From: Streptomyces antarcticus
GTDB lineage: Bacteria > Actinomycetota > Actinomycetes > Streptomycetales > Streptomycetaceae
Assembly (NCBI RefSeq): GCF_026627255.1
Contig: NZ_JAPNLM010000009.1
Span: forward strand, 124,001 to 188,000
Direction of reading: 5' to 3'
DNA: 64,000 nucleotides
Part shown: in pieces, positions 1 to 9,098 of the stretch
Position numbering within the stretch: position 1 is the stretch's first letter
How the letters are laid out: each line of letters opens with the position of its first letter
The notes under the pieces: generated by a model
Told to the model about the DNA's origin: nothing
Databases searched by the model: none
The model's input: the letters and a program-made list of their open reading frames with translations, nothing else
Translations under genes and position numbers: made by a program

Positions 1-194
1 GGCTGACCGACCGGGAGACCGAGGTGCTGCGGCTGGTGGCGAAGGGCCTCTCGTACAAGCAGATCGCCGAGCGGCTCGTCATCTCGCACCGCACGGTGCA
101 GAACCACGTCCAGAACACCCTGGGCAAGCTCCAGCTGCACAACCGCGTGGAGCTCGTCCGCTACGCCATCGAGCGCGGCCTCGACGACGCCTGA
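1..194 (+). CDS. LuxR/NarL-type response regulator, C-terminal part
   Basis: Only the last 64 codons are in the window, read from base 3; the N-terminal part, probably a receiver domain, lies upstream. The visible part is a complete LuxR-type helix-turn-helix of about 60 residues: LTDRETEVLRLVAKGLSYKQ opens the domain, AERLVISHRTVQNHV is the scaffold and recognition helix pair, and the last helix carries LHNRVELVRYAIERGL. Such domains bind promoter DNA as dimers, usually after phosphorylation by a partner histidine kinase. No target can be named from this fragment. Confidence 0.9.
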   Translation, partial: LTDRETEVLRLVAKGLSYKQIAERLVISHRTVQNHVQNTLGKLQLHNRVELVRYAIERGLDDA

Positions 195-318
195 TCGCTC
201 GAGACCGCCTCGAACGGCGCACCGCACGGGGTGGCGTACGTCGTACTTGTGTCCTCGTGCGAGTGAACGGCTGGCACAACGACCCTTTGTTCCAGAGGAA
301 TCGGCCCTCCCCGACCCC

Positions 319-346
319 TTGCTGTGATCTGTGTCACCACTAGCGT
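319..346 (+). promoter_or_regulatory. Probable vegetative promoter of pfkA
   Basis: A TTGCTG box (319-324) and a TAGCGT box (341-346) are separated by 16 nt. Transcription would begin near 353, leaving a leader of about 20 nt that holds the ribosome site AGGGAG (361-366). A Crp-like motif occupies the spacer. Confidence 0.5.
324..337. promoter_or_regulatory. Crp-like binding motif in the pfkA promoter spacer
   Basis: GTGATCTGTGTCAC fits GTG-N6-GNCAC, the motif I recall for the Streptomyces cAMP receptor protein. The outer arms GTGA/TCAC are perfectly inverted. Because it lies between the -35 and -10 boxes, a bound protein would probably block RNA polymerase. Binding itself is inferred. Confidence 0.45.
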
Positions 347-371
347 GACCTTCATGGCGAAGGGAGATTCC

Positions 372-1400
372 ATGAAGGTCGGAGTGCTGACCGGCGGCGG
401 CGACTGCCCCGGGCTCAACGCGGTGATCCGGGCCGTCGTCCGCAAGGGCGACCAGGAGTACGGATACGGGTTCATCGGGTTCAAGAACGGCTGGCGGGGC
501 GTCGTCGACGGGTCCGCGGTCCCGCTGGACATCCCGGCCGTCCGCGGGATCCTGCCCCGCGGCGGCACCATCCTGGGCTCCTCGCGCACCAACCCGTTCA
601 AGACGGAGAACGGCGTGCGGGCCATCAAGGACAACCTCGCCAAGTACGAGGTGGACGCGCTCATCGCGATCGGCGGCGAGGACACCCTCGGGGTCGCGGC
701 CCAGCTGTACGAGGAGTACGGCATCCCCTGCGTCGGCGTCCCGAAGACCATCGACAACGACCTCTCCGGGACCGACTACACCTTCGGCTTCGACACCGCC
801 GTCGGCATCGCGACCGAGGCCATCGACCGGCTGCACACCACCGCCGAATCGCACATGCGGGTCCTGGTCTGCGAGGTCATGGGCCGGCACGCCGGCTGGA
901 TCGCCCTGCACTCGGGCCTCGCGGGCGGCGCCAACGTCATCCTCATCCCCGAGCAGCGCTTCGACGTCGACCAGGTCTGCGCCTGGGTCACCTCGCGGTT
1001 CAAGGCGAGCTACGCGCCGATCGTCGTGGTCGCAGAGGGAGCCATGCCCAAGGACGGGGAGCTGGTCCTCAAGGACGCCACCAAGGACTCCTTCGGCCAC
1101 GTCCGGCTGTCCGGCGTGGGCGAATGGCTGGCCAAGGAGATCGAGGCGCGGACCGGCAAGGAGGCCCGTACGACGGTGCTCGGGCACATCCAGCGCGGCG
1201 GCACCCCGAGCGCCTTCGACCGCTGGCTCGCCACCCGCTTCGGGCTGCACGCGATCGACGCGGTGCGCGACGGGGACTTCGGCAAGATGGTCGCGCTCCG
1301 GGGGACGGACATCGTCCGGGTCCCGATCGCCGAGGCCACGGCGAAGCTGAAGACGGTGGACCCGGCGCTGTACCGGGAGGCCGGGGTCTTCTTCGGCTGA
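372..1400 (+). CDS. pfkA: 6-phosphofructokinase, group III type
   Basis: Phosphorylates fructose 6-phosphate to fructose 1,6-bisphosphate in glycolysis; cytoplasmic, normally a tetramer. The 342-residue product has the family length. Visible motifs are the GVLTGGGDCPGLN phosphate loop at the start, GGEDT (101-105), PKTIDND (124-130) with the catalytic Asp128, and MGRHAGWIAL in the substrate region. The ATG at 372 is chosen because AGGGAG lies 5 nt upstream and MKVGVLTGG is the usual N-terminus; an upstream ATG at 324 has no ribosome site. Asp104 with Lys125 is the residue pair usual in pyrophosphate-dependent enzymes, whereas classical ATP enzymes have Gly at both places, so the phosphoryl donor is uncertain. 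Streptomyces carry several paralogues. Confidence 0.95.
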   Translation: MKVGVLTGGGDCPGLNAVIRAVVRKGDQEYGYGFIGFKNGWRGVVDGSAVPLDIPAVRGILPRGGTILGSSRTNPFKTENGVRAIKDNLAKYEVDALIAIGGEDTLGVAAQLYEEYGIPCVGVPKTIDNDLSGTDYTFGFDTAVGIATEAIDRLHTTAESHMRVLVCEVMGRHAGWIALHSGLAGGANVILIPEQRFDVDQVCAWVTSRFKASYAPIVVVAEGAMPKDGELVLKDATKDSFGHVRLSGVGEWLAKEIEARTGKEARTTVLGHIQRGGTPSAFDRWLATRFGLHAIDAVRDGDFGKMVALRGTDIVRVPIAEATAKLKTVDPALYREAGVFFG

Positions 1401-1472
1401 CGTGGGGCGGCGCCCGCGGATCATGGGTCGTAGGGTGACAAACGGCCCATGGTTCGACGTACGGGAGCAAGC

Positions 1473-2468
1473 GTGGAGATCCTGGCATTCGGTGTGACCG
1501 CCGACGAGCGGCCGCTCCTGGAGCGCGCCTTCGCGGGGCAGCACGAGGTCCGCTGCCTCGACGTCTTCCTCAGCGAGGACACCGCGCCCATCGCGGCGGG
1601 GTACGAGGTCGTCTCCTCCAGCGTGAACGCCGACCTGAACGGCCGGGTGCTGCGGACCCTGGCGGCGGGCGGGACGAAGATGATCGGCCAGCGGTCCACC
1701 GGCTTCAACAACATCGACCTGGACGTCGCCCGGCGGCTGGGCATGACGGTGAGCCGGGTCTCGTACTACTCCCCGTACTCGGTGGCCGAGTTCGCCTGGA
1801 CGCTGGCGATGGCCGTGAACCGCCGCATCGTCCGGGCCTCCATCAGGACCCGGGACTTCGACTTCCGGCTGAACGGGCTGATGGGCCGCGACCTGCACGG
1901 CCGCACGGTGGGCGTCCTCGGCACCGGCAAGATCGGGGAGGCGTTCACCCGGATCGCGCACGGCTTCGGGATGAACCTGCTGGGCTGGGACGTGGCGCGG
2001 AACCCGGCGTGCGTGGAACTCGGCATGAAGTACGTCGACAAGGAGGAGCTGCTCGCCTCCTCCGACCTGGTCAGCCTGCACGTGCCGCTGCTGGACTCCA
2101 CCCACCACATCATCGACGCGGACGCGCTGCGGCTGATGCGCGACGACGCGATCCTGGTGAACACCAGCCGCGGCGGGCTGATCGACACGGACGCGCTGGT
2201 CACGGAGTTGCGGGCGGGCCGCTTCGCGGGCGTGGGACTCGACGTGTACGAGGCGGAGGCGGGAGTCTTCTTCCTGGACAAGTCCCTGGAGACGGTGGAG
2301 GACGACACGCTCGCCCGGCTCGTCACGTTCCCGCACGTGCTGGTGACCTCGCACCAGGCGTACTACACGAGCGACGCGGTGGGGCAGATCATCGACACCA
2401 CCGTCGCCAACGTGGCCGACCACCTGGCGGGCCGCCGCTCGGAGAACACCCTCGTCGCGCCGTACTGA
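1473..2468 (+). CDS. D-2-hydroxyacid dehydrogenase (D-lactate dehydrogenase type)
   Basis: NAD-dependent reduction of a 2-oxoacid, most likely pyruvate to D-lactate, in the cytoplasm. The 331 residues match the D-LDH family length. The Rossmann motif is LGTGKIGEAF, followed by GWDVARNP. The catalytic set is seen as Arg in NTSRGGLID, Glu in GLDVYEAEAG and His in TSHQAYYT. GTG 1473 is preferred: GGGAG stands 6 nt upstream and the protein then begins MEILAFGVT as in relatives; ATG 1449 has no ribosome site. The gap to pfkA is 72 nt, so cotranscription is possible. The stop codon is embedded in a terminator palindrome. Substrate could be another 2-oxoacid. Confidence 0.88.
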   Translation: MEILAFGVTADERPLLERAFAGQHEVRCLDVFLSEDTAPIAAGYEVVSSSVNADLNGRVLRTLAAGGTKMIGQRSTGFNNIDLDVARRLGMTVSRVSYYSPYSVAEFAWTLAMAVNRRIVRASIRTRDFDFRLNGLMGRDLHGRTVGVLGTGKIGEAFTRIAHGFGMNLLGWDVARNPACVELGMKYVDKEELLASSDLVSLHVPLLDSTHHIIDADALRLMRDDAILVNTSRGGLIDTDALVTELRAGRFAGVGLDVYEAEAGVFFLDKSLETVEDDTLARLVTFPHVLVTSHQAYYTSDAVGQIIDTTVANVADHLAGRRSENTLVAPY

Positions 2469-2498
2469 CCGGTGTCCCGCCGCGGCGGGACACCGGTC
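2467..2498. terminator. Perfect palindromic terminator at the dehydrogenase stop codon
   Basis: Arms 2467-2482 (GACCGGTGTCCCGCCG) and 2483-2498 are exact reverse complements with no spacer. The last two bases of the stop codon start the left arm. There is no T-tract, which is usual for Streptomyces terminators. Confidence 0.8.
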
Positions 2499-2521
2499 GG
2501 GCGGCCACGCCGAGGCGCCCG

Positions 2522-2763
2522 TCAGTCCGCGGCGGTGACGCCCGTCAGGAGGCCCCGCAGGAGGTCCCGCGGGTCCGCCCCGCGCAGGGTCAGGACCTGC
2601 TCCGGATGGACTGGACCCCGGCGAAGCCGCCGGCGGCCGGCCTCAGTGCGTGCACCTCGCCTGTCGAGGCGTCCCGGGCCACCTCCACCCCCCAGGCGGC
2701 CGGCCGCGCACGTCGGGAGGAGCGCCCGCGCAGCTCGTACTCGGTGTGCGCGAGAGGGGACAT
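2522..2763 (-). pseudogene. Small unidentified gene, apparently broken by a one-base frameshift
   Basis: Reading leftward from ATG 2763, the frame gives MSPLAHTEYELRGR, then WGVEVARDASTGEVHALRP and GGFAGVQSI, and stops near 2600 just after RSRS. Around 2610-2620 the sense shifts to another frame that continues PEQVLTLRGADPRDLLRGLL and stops at 2522. Adding one C after the ATC codon joins both parts into a plausible 80-residue protein. No family is recognised. It lies between converging and diverging neighbours, right behind the dehydrogenase terminator. The shift could be a sequencing error or a real inactivating deletion; an upstream ATG at 2814 in the same frame is an alternative start. No strong ribosome site is visible. 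Confidence 0.45.
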
Positions 2764-2864
2764 CCGGCGGAGGCGAAGAATCCGCCTCCCGGCAGGTCCG
2801 GATATCCGTCTCACGTTGTGGTCGGCGGGCCGGACGCGCCGGGGGACGCCGTAATGTGTACGGG

Positions 2865-4220
2865 GTGACCGTGAACGCTGAAACCCAAGCCCCCGCCGCC
2901 AAGGCGACCTGGCGAGACCTTCCCGCGGCGCAGCAGCCTTCGTACCCCGATGCCGAGGCCCTGCGCGCTGTCGTCGCGGACCTCGAGTCGTATCCTCCCC
3001 TCGTCTTCGCGGGTGAGTGCGACCAGCTGCGCGCCCGCCTGGGAGCCGTCGCCAAGGGCGAGGCGTTCCTGCTGCAGGGCGGCGACTGCGCGGAGGCCTT
3101 CGACGCCGTCTCCGCCGACCACATCCGGGCCAAGCTGAAGACGCTGCTCCAGATGAGCGCCGTCCTGACCTACGCGGCCTCCGTGCCCGTCGTCAAGGTC
3201 GGCCGCATCGCGGGCCAGTACTCCAAGCCGCGCTCCAAGGACACCGAGACGCGCGACGGCATCACCCTGCCGACCTACCGCGGCGACTCCGTCAACGGCT
3301 TCGCCTTCACCGAAAAGGACCGGATCCCGGACCCCGAGCGGCTGAAGCGCATGTACCACGCGTCGGCCTCGACGCTGAACCTGGTGCGCGCCTTCACCAC
3401 CGGCGGTTACGCCGACCTGCGCCAGGTGCACGCCTGGAACCAGGACTTCGTACGGTCCTCCCCGTCCGGACAGCGCTACGAGCAGCTCGCGCGGGAGATC
3501 GACAACGCGCTGAACTTCATGAAGGCCTGTGGCACCGACCCGGCGGAGTTCAAGGCCGTCGAGTTCTACGCCTCCCACGAGGCGCTGCTGCTCGCCTACG
3601 AGGGCGCGCTGACCCGCACGGACTCGCGGACCGGCCGGCTGTACGACACCTCCGGCCACATGGTCTGGATCGGTGAGCGCACCCGCCAGCTGGACCACGC
3701 GCACATCGAGTTCTGCTCGCAGATCGCCAACCCGATCGGCATCAAGCTCGGCCCCACCACGACGGTCGACGAGGCGCTCACCTACGTGGACCGCCTGGAC
3801 CCGGACCGCGAGCCCGGCCGGCTGACGTTCGTCGTCCGCATGGGCGCCGACAAGGTCCGCGACAAGCTCCCCGCGCTGGTCGAGAAGGTCACCGCCTCCG
3901 GCGCGACCGTCGCCTGGGTCACCGACCCGATGCACGGCAACACCTTCGAGGCGGCCTCGGGCCACAAGACGCGCCGTTTCGACGACGTGCTCGACGAGGT
4001 CAAGGGCTTCTTCGAGGTCCACAAGGCCCTGGGCACCCACCCGGGCGGCATCCACGTCGAGCTCACCGGTGACGACGTCACCGAGTGCGTGGGCGGCGGC
4101 GACGAGATCTTCGTCGACGACCTGCACCAGCGTTACGAGACGGCCTGCGACCCGCGGCTCAACCGCAGCCAGTCCCTGGACCTGGCGTTCCTGGTCGCCG
4201 AGATGTACCGGGACCAGTAG
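2865..4220 (+). CDS. aroH: 3-deoxy-D-arabino-heptulosonate 7-phosphate synthase, class II
   Basis: Condenses phosphoenolpyruvate with erythrose 4-phosphate, the first step of the shikimate pathway to aromatic amino acids and many aromatic metabolites; cytoplasmic. The 451 residues are typical of class II (plant/actinobacterial) enzymes. Probable metal ligands are Cys in LLQGGDCAEAF, His in TDPMHGNTFEA, Glu in GIHVELTGDDVTEC and Asp in ETACDPRLNRSQS. The start is taken at GTG 2865, giving MTVNAETQ; GTG 2871 is in frame. A TAATGT box (2852-2857) ends 7 nt before GTG 2865, so a leaderless transcript is possible, and no convincing ribosome site is seen. A strong terminator follows 32 nt after the stop. 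Confidence 0.95.
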   Translation: MTVNAETQAPAAKATWRDLPAAQQPSYPDAEALRAVVADLESYPPLVFAGECDQLRARLGAVAKGEAFLLQGGDCAEAFDAVSADHIRAKLKTLLQMSAVLTYAASVPVVKVGRIAGQYSKPRSKDTETRDGITLPTYRGDSVNGFAFTEKDRIPDPERLKRMYHASASTLNLVRAFTTGGYADLRQVHAWNQDFVRSSPSGQRYEQLAREIDNALNFMKACGTDPAEFKAVEFYASHEALLLAYEGALTRTDSRTGRLYDTSGHMVWIGERTRQLDHAHIEFCSQIANPIGIKLGPTTTVDEALTYVDRLDPDREPGRLTFVVRMGADKVRDKLPALVEKVTASGATVAWVTDPMHGNTFEAASGHKTRRFDDVLDEVKGFFEVHKALGTHPGGIHVELTGDDVTECVGGGDEIFVDDLHQRYETACDPRLNRSQSLDLAFLVAEMYRDQ

Positions 4221-4251
4221 GGCCCAGCCGATCAGTACGTCATTTCGTACG

Positions 4252-4290
4252 ACGATGGGGCGCGGATCGATGTGATCCGCGCCCCATCGT
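4252..4290. terminator. aroH terminator
   Basis: A 17-bp perfect stem (4252-4268 with 4274-4290; left arm ACGATGGGGCGCGGATC) closes a 5-nt loop, GATGT. It ends transcription from aroH before the iron-controlled bfd promoter. Confidence 0.85.
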
Positions 4291-4304
4291 CATGCCGGGG
4301 GCTT

Positions 4305-4349
4305 TTAGGGTTGCCTAACTTTGGGTACGGTTAGGTAAGCCTCACCGAA
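4305..4349 (+). promoter_or_regulatory. Tandem iron boxes (DmdR/IdeR type) before bfd
   Basis: TTAGGTAAGCCTCACCGAA (4331-4349) agrees at 16 of 19 positions with the actinobacterial iron box TTAGGTTAGGCTCACCTAA. A weaker copy, TTAGGGTTGCCTAACTTTG, lies at 4305-4323. The ferrous-iron-loaded repressor of the DtxR family would bind here and keep bfd off when iron is plentiful. The identification is by motif only. Confidence 0.75.
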
Positions 4350-4394
4350 CAGGGGATGGCTCGCCGAACCACTCCGTTCAGGGAGGTGAACCGC

Positions 4395-4652
4395 GTGTAC
4401 GTCTGCTCTTGCTTCGGGATCACCGACAAGCAGGTCAAGGACCACGCGGCCGCTGGCGCCTGCACTCCGCGCCAGATCGCCTCGGCCACCAAGGCGGGCA
4501 CCGACTGCGGCTCCTGCGTGCGCACCATCCAGGGCATGCTCGGACGCGGTGCGTGCCCGCGCCGGGAACTGCTGGAGAAGGGCAACGCGGCCGCCGTGCT
4601 CGCCGCGGACGTGGAGCCGGCGCTCGTGCCGACCCTCGCGGAAGCCGCCTAG
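4395..4652 (+). CDS. bfd: Bacterioferritin-associated [2Fe-2S] ferredoxin
   Basis: An 85-residue ferredoxin that passes electrons to bacterioferritin so that stored ferric iron can be reduced and released. The cluster ligands are Cys4, Cys6, Cys38 and Cys41 (CSC and CGSC), the BFD-type spacing. GTG 4395 is chosen because GGGAGGTG (4380-4387) sits 7 nt upstream and the protein then starts MYVCSCFGI; an ATG at 4356 would add 13 residues without a ribosome site. The two iron boxes upstream predict expression during iron starvation. It converges on bfr, its likely partner, from which it is separated by only 88 nt. Confidence 0.93.
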   Translation: MYVCSCFGITDKQVKDHAAAGACTPRQIASATKAGTDCGSCVRTIQGMLGRGACPRRELLEKGNAAAVLAADVEPALVPTLAEAA

Positions 4653-4740
4653 CGGCTCGCGATCACTCGCTCGCGGTTTCTTGCTCGCGGTTTCTCGAAC
4701 GGCTCTGGAACGGCTCTGGAACGGCTTGTAAGACCGCAGG
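4653..4740. repeat. Short direct repeats between bfd and bfr
   Basis: The convergent gap holds two copies of GCTCGCGGTTTCT (about 4670-4695) and two of AACGGCTCTGG (about 4699-4722). No clear hairpin terminator is formed. It is probably replication-slippage sequence. Confidence 0.5.
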
Positions 4741-5217
4741 TCAGCTGGGCTGCTCGATGAGCTGCGCGATGTAGAGCGGCTCGCCCAGGGACTCGATGAG
4801 CTCCAGCTGGGTGTCGAGGTAGTCGATGTGGTGCTCCTCGTCTTCCAGGATCTCCTCGAAGAGGCGGGCGGAGGTGATGTCGCCCTTCCCCCGCATGACC
4901 TCGATGCCGCGCTTGAGCCGGTCGATCGCCTCGACCTCGACCTGGCGGTCCGCCTGGAACATCTCCGTGAGCGTCTGTCCGACGCGCACGTGGAAGAGGC
5001 GCTGGTAGTTCGGCAGGCCGTCGAGCATCAGGATGCGCTCGGTGATCTTGTCCGCGTGCTTCATCTCGTCGATGGATTCTTCACGCGTGTACTTGGCGAG
5101 CTTGGTCCAGCCCTTGTTGTCCTGGATGCGGTAGTGCAGCCAGTACTGATTGATGGCCGTCAGCTCACCGGTCAGCTGCTCGTTCAGAAACTCAAGGACC
5201 TCGGGGTCGCCCTGCAT
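4741..5217 (-). CDS. bfr: Bacterioferritin
   Basis: A 158-residue subunit of the 24-meric, haem-containing iron-storage shell; it oxidises ferrous iron and stores the mineral in the cytoplasm. The complete ferroxidase centre is present: Glu18, Glu51, His54, Glu94, Glu127 and His130. Met52, the haem ligand, is also present. The start ATG 5217 has AGGAG nearby upstream on the minus strand. It converges with bfd, which supplies electrons for iron release. The upstream region has two inverted repeats but no clear iron box, so the two genes are probably controlled in opposite ways, as expected for storage and release functions. Confidence 0.96.
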   Translation of the reverse strand: MQGDPEVLEFLNEQLTGELTAINQYWLHYRIQDNKGWTKLAKYTREESIDEMKHADKITERILMLDGLPNYQRLFHVRVGQTLTEMFQADRQVEVEAIDRLKRGIEVMRGKGDITSARLFEEILEDEEHHIDYLDTQLELIESLGEPLYIAQLIEQPS

Positions 5218-5240
5218 CGCAGAGGCTCCTTCCAGGCAGT

Positions 5241-5310
5241 GTCACCAAGGTGACGGGGCAGGTGCGCGCATCCTTGCACCGCTGCCGGAGGCAGTCCAGT
5301 AAGTGCCTCC
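5241..5310. promoter_or_regulatory. Inverted repeats in the bfr upstream region
   Basis: The 173-nt divergent gap (5218-5390) contains GTCACC-AA-GGTGAC (5241-5254) and GGAGGCA-10 nt-TGCCTCC (5287-5310). Either could be an operator for bfr or for the divergent sulfite-oxidase-like gene. No regulator is known from sequence. Confidence 0.3.
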
Positions 5311-5390
5311 TTAGTGGGAGTTGCCGCGACTTGCCCGAATCGGGCCAGACCTGGTCATGACCACCCTGCCCAATCTGTCACCATGGAGAC

Positions 5391-6023
5391 ATGGGTCAGC
5401 CGGAAAGCCGGGAATCTCCGGGAGCAGAGCAGTCGGAGCTTCCACCGGGACAGCGGTTGCAGCGGGGCTGGCCGGTCACCCACTACGGCCCCGTACCCAA
5501 GTTCAAGCCGGACCGCTGGGAGTTCCGCGTCTTCGGCGCGACCGCCGACGGTGACAAGCACTGCTGGAACCACGAGGAGTTCACGGCCCTGCCGTTCGAC
5601 TCGGTCGTGGCGGACCTGCACTGCGTCACGAAGTTCAGCATGCCGGGCGCCGAATGGGGCGGTGTGCTGACCCGTACGATCCTCGCGCTGGCGCCCCCGG
5701 CGCCGCAGGCCACACACGTGATGGTGTGGGCCGAGTACGGCTTCAGCTCCAACCTGCGGCTGGCCGACTTCGCCTCCGACCGGACCGTCTTCGCCACCCA
5801 CCAGGGCGGTGAACTCCTCACCGCCGAGCACGGGTTCCCGCTGCGGCTGGTCGTCCCGCACCTGTACGCCTGGAAGGGCCCCAAGTGGGTCCGCGGCATC
5901 GAGTACATGACCGCCGACCGCCGGGGCTTCTGGGAGGAGCGCGGCTACCACAACATCGGCGACCCCTGGCGCGAGCAGCGCTACTCCTACCAGGAAGAGC
6001 CCGGGGACGGCCCCGAGCTGTAG
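5391..6023 (+). CDS. Sulfite oxidase-like molybdopterin oxidoreductase
   Basis: The 210-residue product matches the compact SUOX/MsrP-type molybdopterin-binding fold. The conserved DLHCVTKFS block holds the cysteine expected to ligate molybdenum, and GPKWVRGIEYM near the end is the typical cofactor-contact segment. There is no signal peptide or membrane segment, so it is probably cytoplasmic. The substrate is unknown, and members of this small family are mostly uncharacterised. The ATG 5391 is used although GGAG lies only 2 nt upstream; translation may not depend on it. It diverges from bfr and converges on nfo. Confidence 0.82.
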   Translation: MGQPESRESPGAEQSELPPGQRLQRGWPVTHYGPVPKFKPDRWEFRVFGATADGDKHCWNHEEFTALPFDSVVADLHCVTKFSMPGAEWGGVLTRTILALAPPAPQATHVMVWAEYGFSSNLRLADFASDRTVFATHQGGELLTAEHGFPLRLVVPHLYAWKGPKWVRGIEYMTADRRGFWEERGYHNIGDPWREQRYSYQEEPGDGPEL

Positions 6024-6056
6024 CGTGCTCCGCCCCCCGCCGCGGGGAGCGGCGGA

Positions 6057-6956
6057 TCACCCCGGCCCGCGCAGCTCCTTCAGCAGCGCCACGTCCGCCG
6101 CGTGCCCCTCCGGGCCGCCGGGCGTCTCGGTGATCAGCGGTACGCCCTCCATCGCGGGGTGCGTGAACAGCTCGGCGAAGGCCTCCCGCCCGATGTGGCC
6201 GCGGCCGATGTTGGCGTGCCGGTCCCGGTGCGCGCCGACGGCCGCCTCGGAGTCGTTCGCGTGCACCAGTTTCAGCCGGCCCTCGCCCACCGTGTCCACC
6301 AGCAGGTCCAGCGTCAGCTTCGTCCCGCCGGGCTCCGCCAGGTCGTGACCGGCCGCGAAGACGTGGCAGGTGTCCAGGCAGATCCCCAGCATCGGGTGCC
6401 GCTCCAGCGCCTCGAAGTACGGGCCGAACTCCTCGGCCGTCGAGCACAGGGAGGAGCCCTGCCCGGCCGTCGACTCCAGCAGCAGGAAGGGGTCGTCCTC
6501 GTGCGTCAGCTCGTCGAGCAGCGGCAGCATGTGCTCCCTGATCTGCGCGTACGCGGCCTCGCGCGGGCGCCCGCCGGTGGCCGAGCCGGTGTGCACGACG
6601 ACCCCGAGCGCGCCGATCTCCCGGCCGCGCCGCAGCGAGTGGCGCAGGGACTCCACCGACTTCTCGACGGTCGCCCCGTTGTGCGAACCGAAGTTGATCA
6701 GGTACGGCGCGTGCACGTACGCCGGGATCGACCCGGCCGCGCACTCTGCGCGGAACCGCTCGTCCTGCGCCGGGCTGCCGGTCGGGGTGGCCCAGCCGCG
6801 CGGGTTGGCGACGAAGACCTGCACCGCCTCGGCGCGCATCTCGCGGGCGTAGGCGAGCCCCACCTTGGCGAGGCCGCCGGCGACCGGGACGTGTCCGCCC
6901 ACCGGATTGCGCAGGGCGGCGCGGTCCGTCCCCGCCTCGTGTTCCACGTGCTCCAC
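6057..6956 (-). CDS. nfo: Endonuclease IV (AP endonuclease)
   Basis: A 299-residue TIM-barrel enzyme that cuts DNA 5' to abasic sites in base excision repair and needs three zinc ions. Zinc-ligand blocks are visible: HAPYLINFGS, VVHTGSATGG, LLLESTAGQG, LDTCHVFAAGHDL, LVHANDSEAA, HRDRHANIGRGHIG and LITETPGG. It begins at GTG 6956, only 6 nt after the stop codon of the kinase gene, so the two are almost certainly cotranscribed. The actual start may be further in, near ALRNPVGGHVPVAGG, since the first dozen residues are not conserved in my memory of the family. Confidence 0.93.
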   Translation of the reverse strand: MEHVEHEAGTDRAALRNPVGGHVPVAGGLAKVGLAYAREMRAEAVQVFVANPRGWATPTGSPAQDERFRAECAAGSIPAYVHAPYLINFGSHNGATVEKSVESLRHSLRRGREIGALGVVVHTGSATGGRPREAAYAQIREHMLPLLDELTHEDDPFLLLESTAGQGSSLCSTAEEFGPYFEALERHPMLGICLDTCHVFAAGHDLAEPGGTKLTLDLLVDTVGEGRLKLVHANDSEAAVGAHRDRHANIGRGHIGREAFAELFTHPAMEGVPLITETPGGPEGHAADVALLKELRGPG

Positions 6957-6962
6957 GTACCC

Positions 6963-8879
<1,917 letters not shown>

Positions 8880-8979
8880 GCGCCGAGTCTACGATCGGCG
8901 TGCGCCGGACCGGGCCGTACGGTGCGGCTTGCAGCCCAGCTGTGACGGACCCGACTGCGGACCGTCGCCGGGCGTGAGC

Positions 8980-9008
8980 CGGCGGCTACGGAGTCGGCGG
9001 CTACGGAG
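8980..9008. repeat. 15-nt tandem repeat between the kinase and thiG
   Basis: CGGCGGCTACGGAG occurs at 8980-8993 and again at 8995-9008. The rest of the 219-nt gap (8880-9098) is GC-rich and holds no gene that I can support. The kinase promoter must lie near 8880-8950. Confidence 0.6.
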
Positions 9009-9098
9009 CCGCCGGCGCCGCGGGGCGGGCGGCCGCCGGGCGGGCGCGGCCCGGCAGGGCGGCCGGGCCGCCCGTACCGGCCGCGTCGAGGTGCCCGG

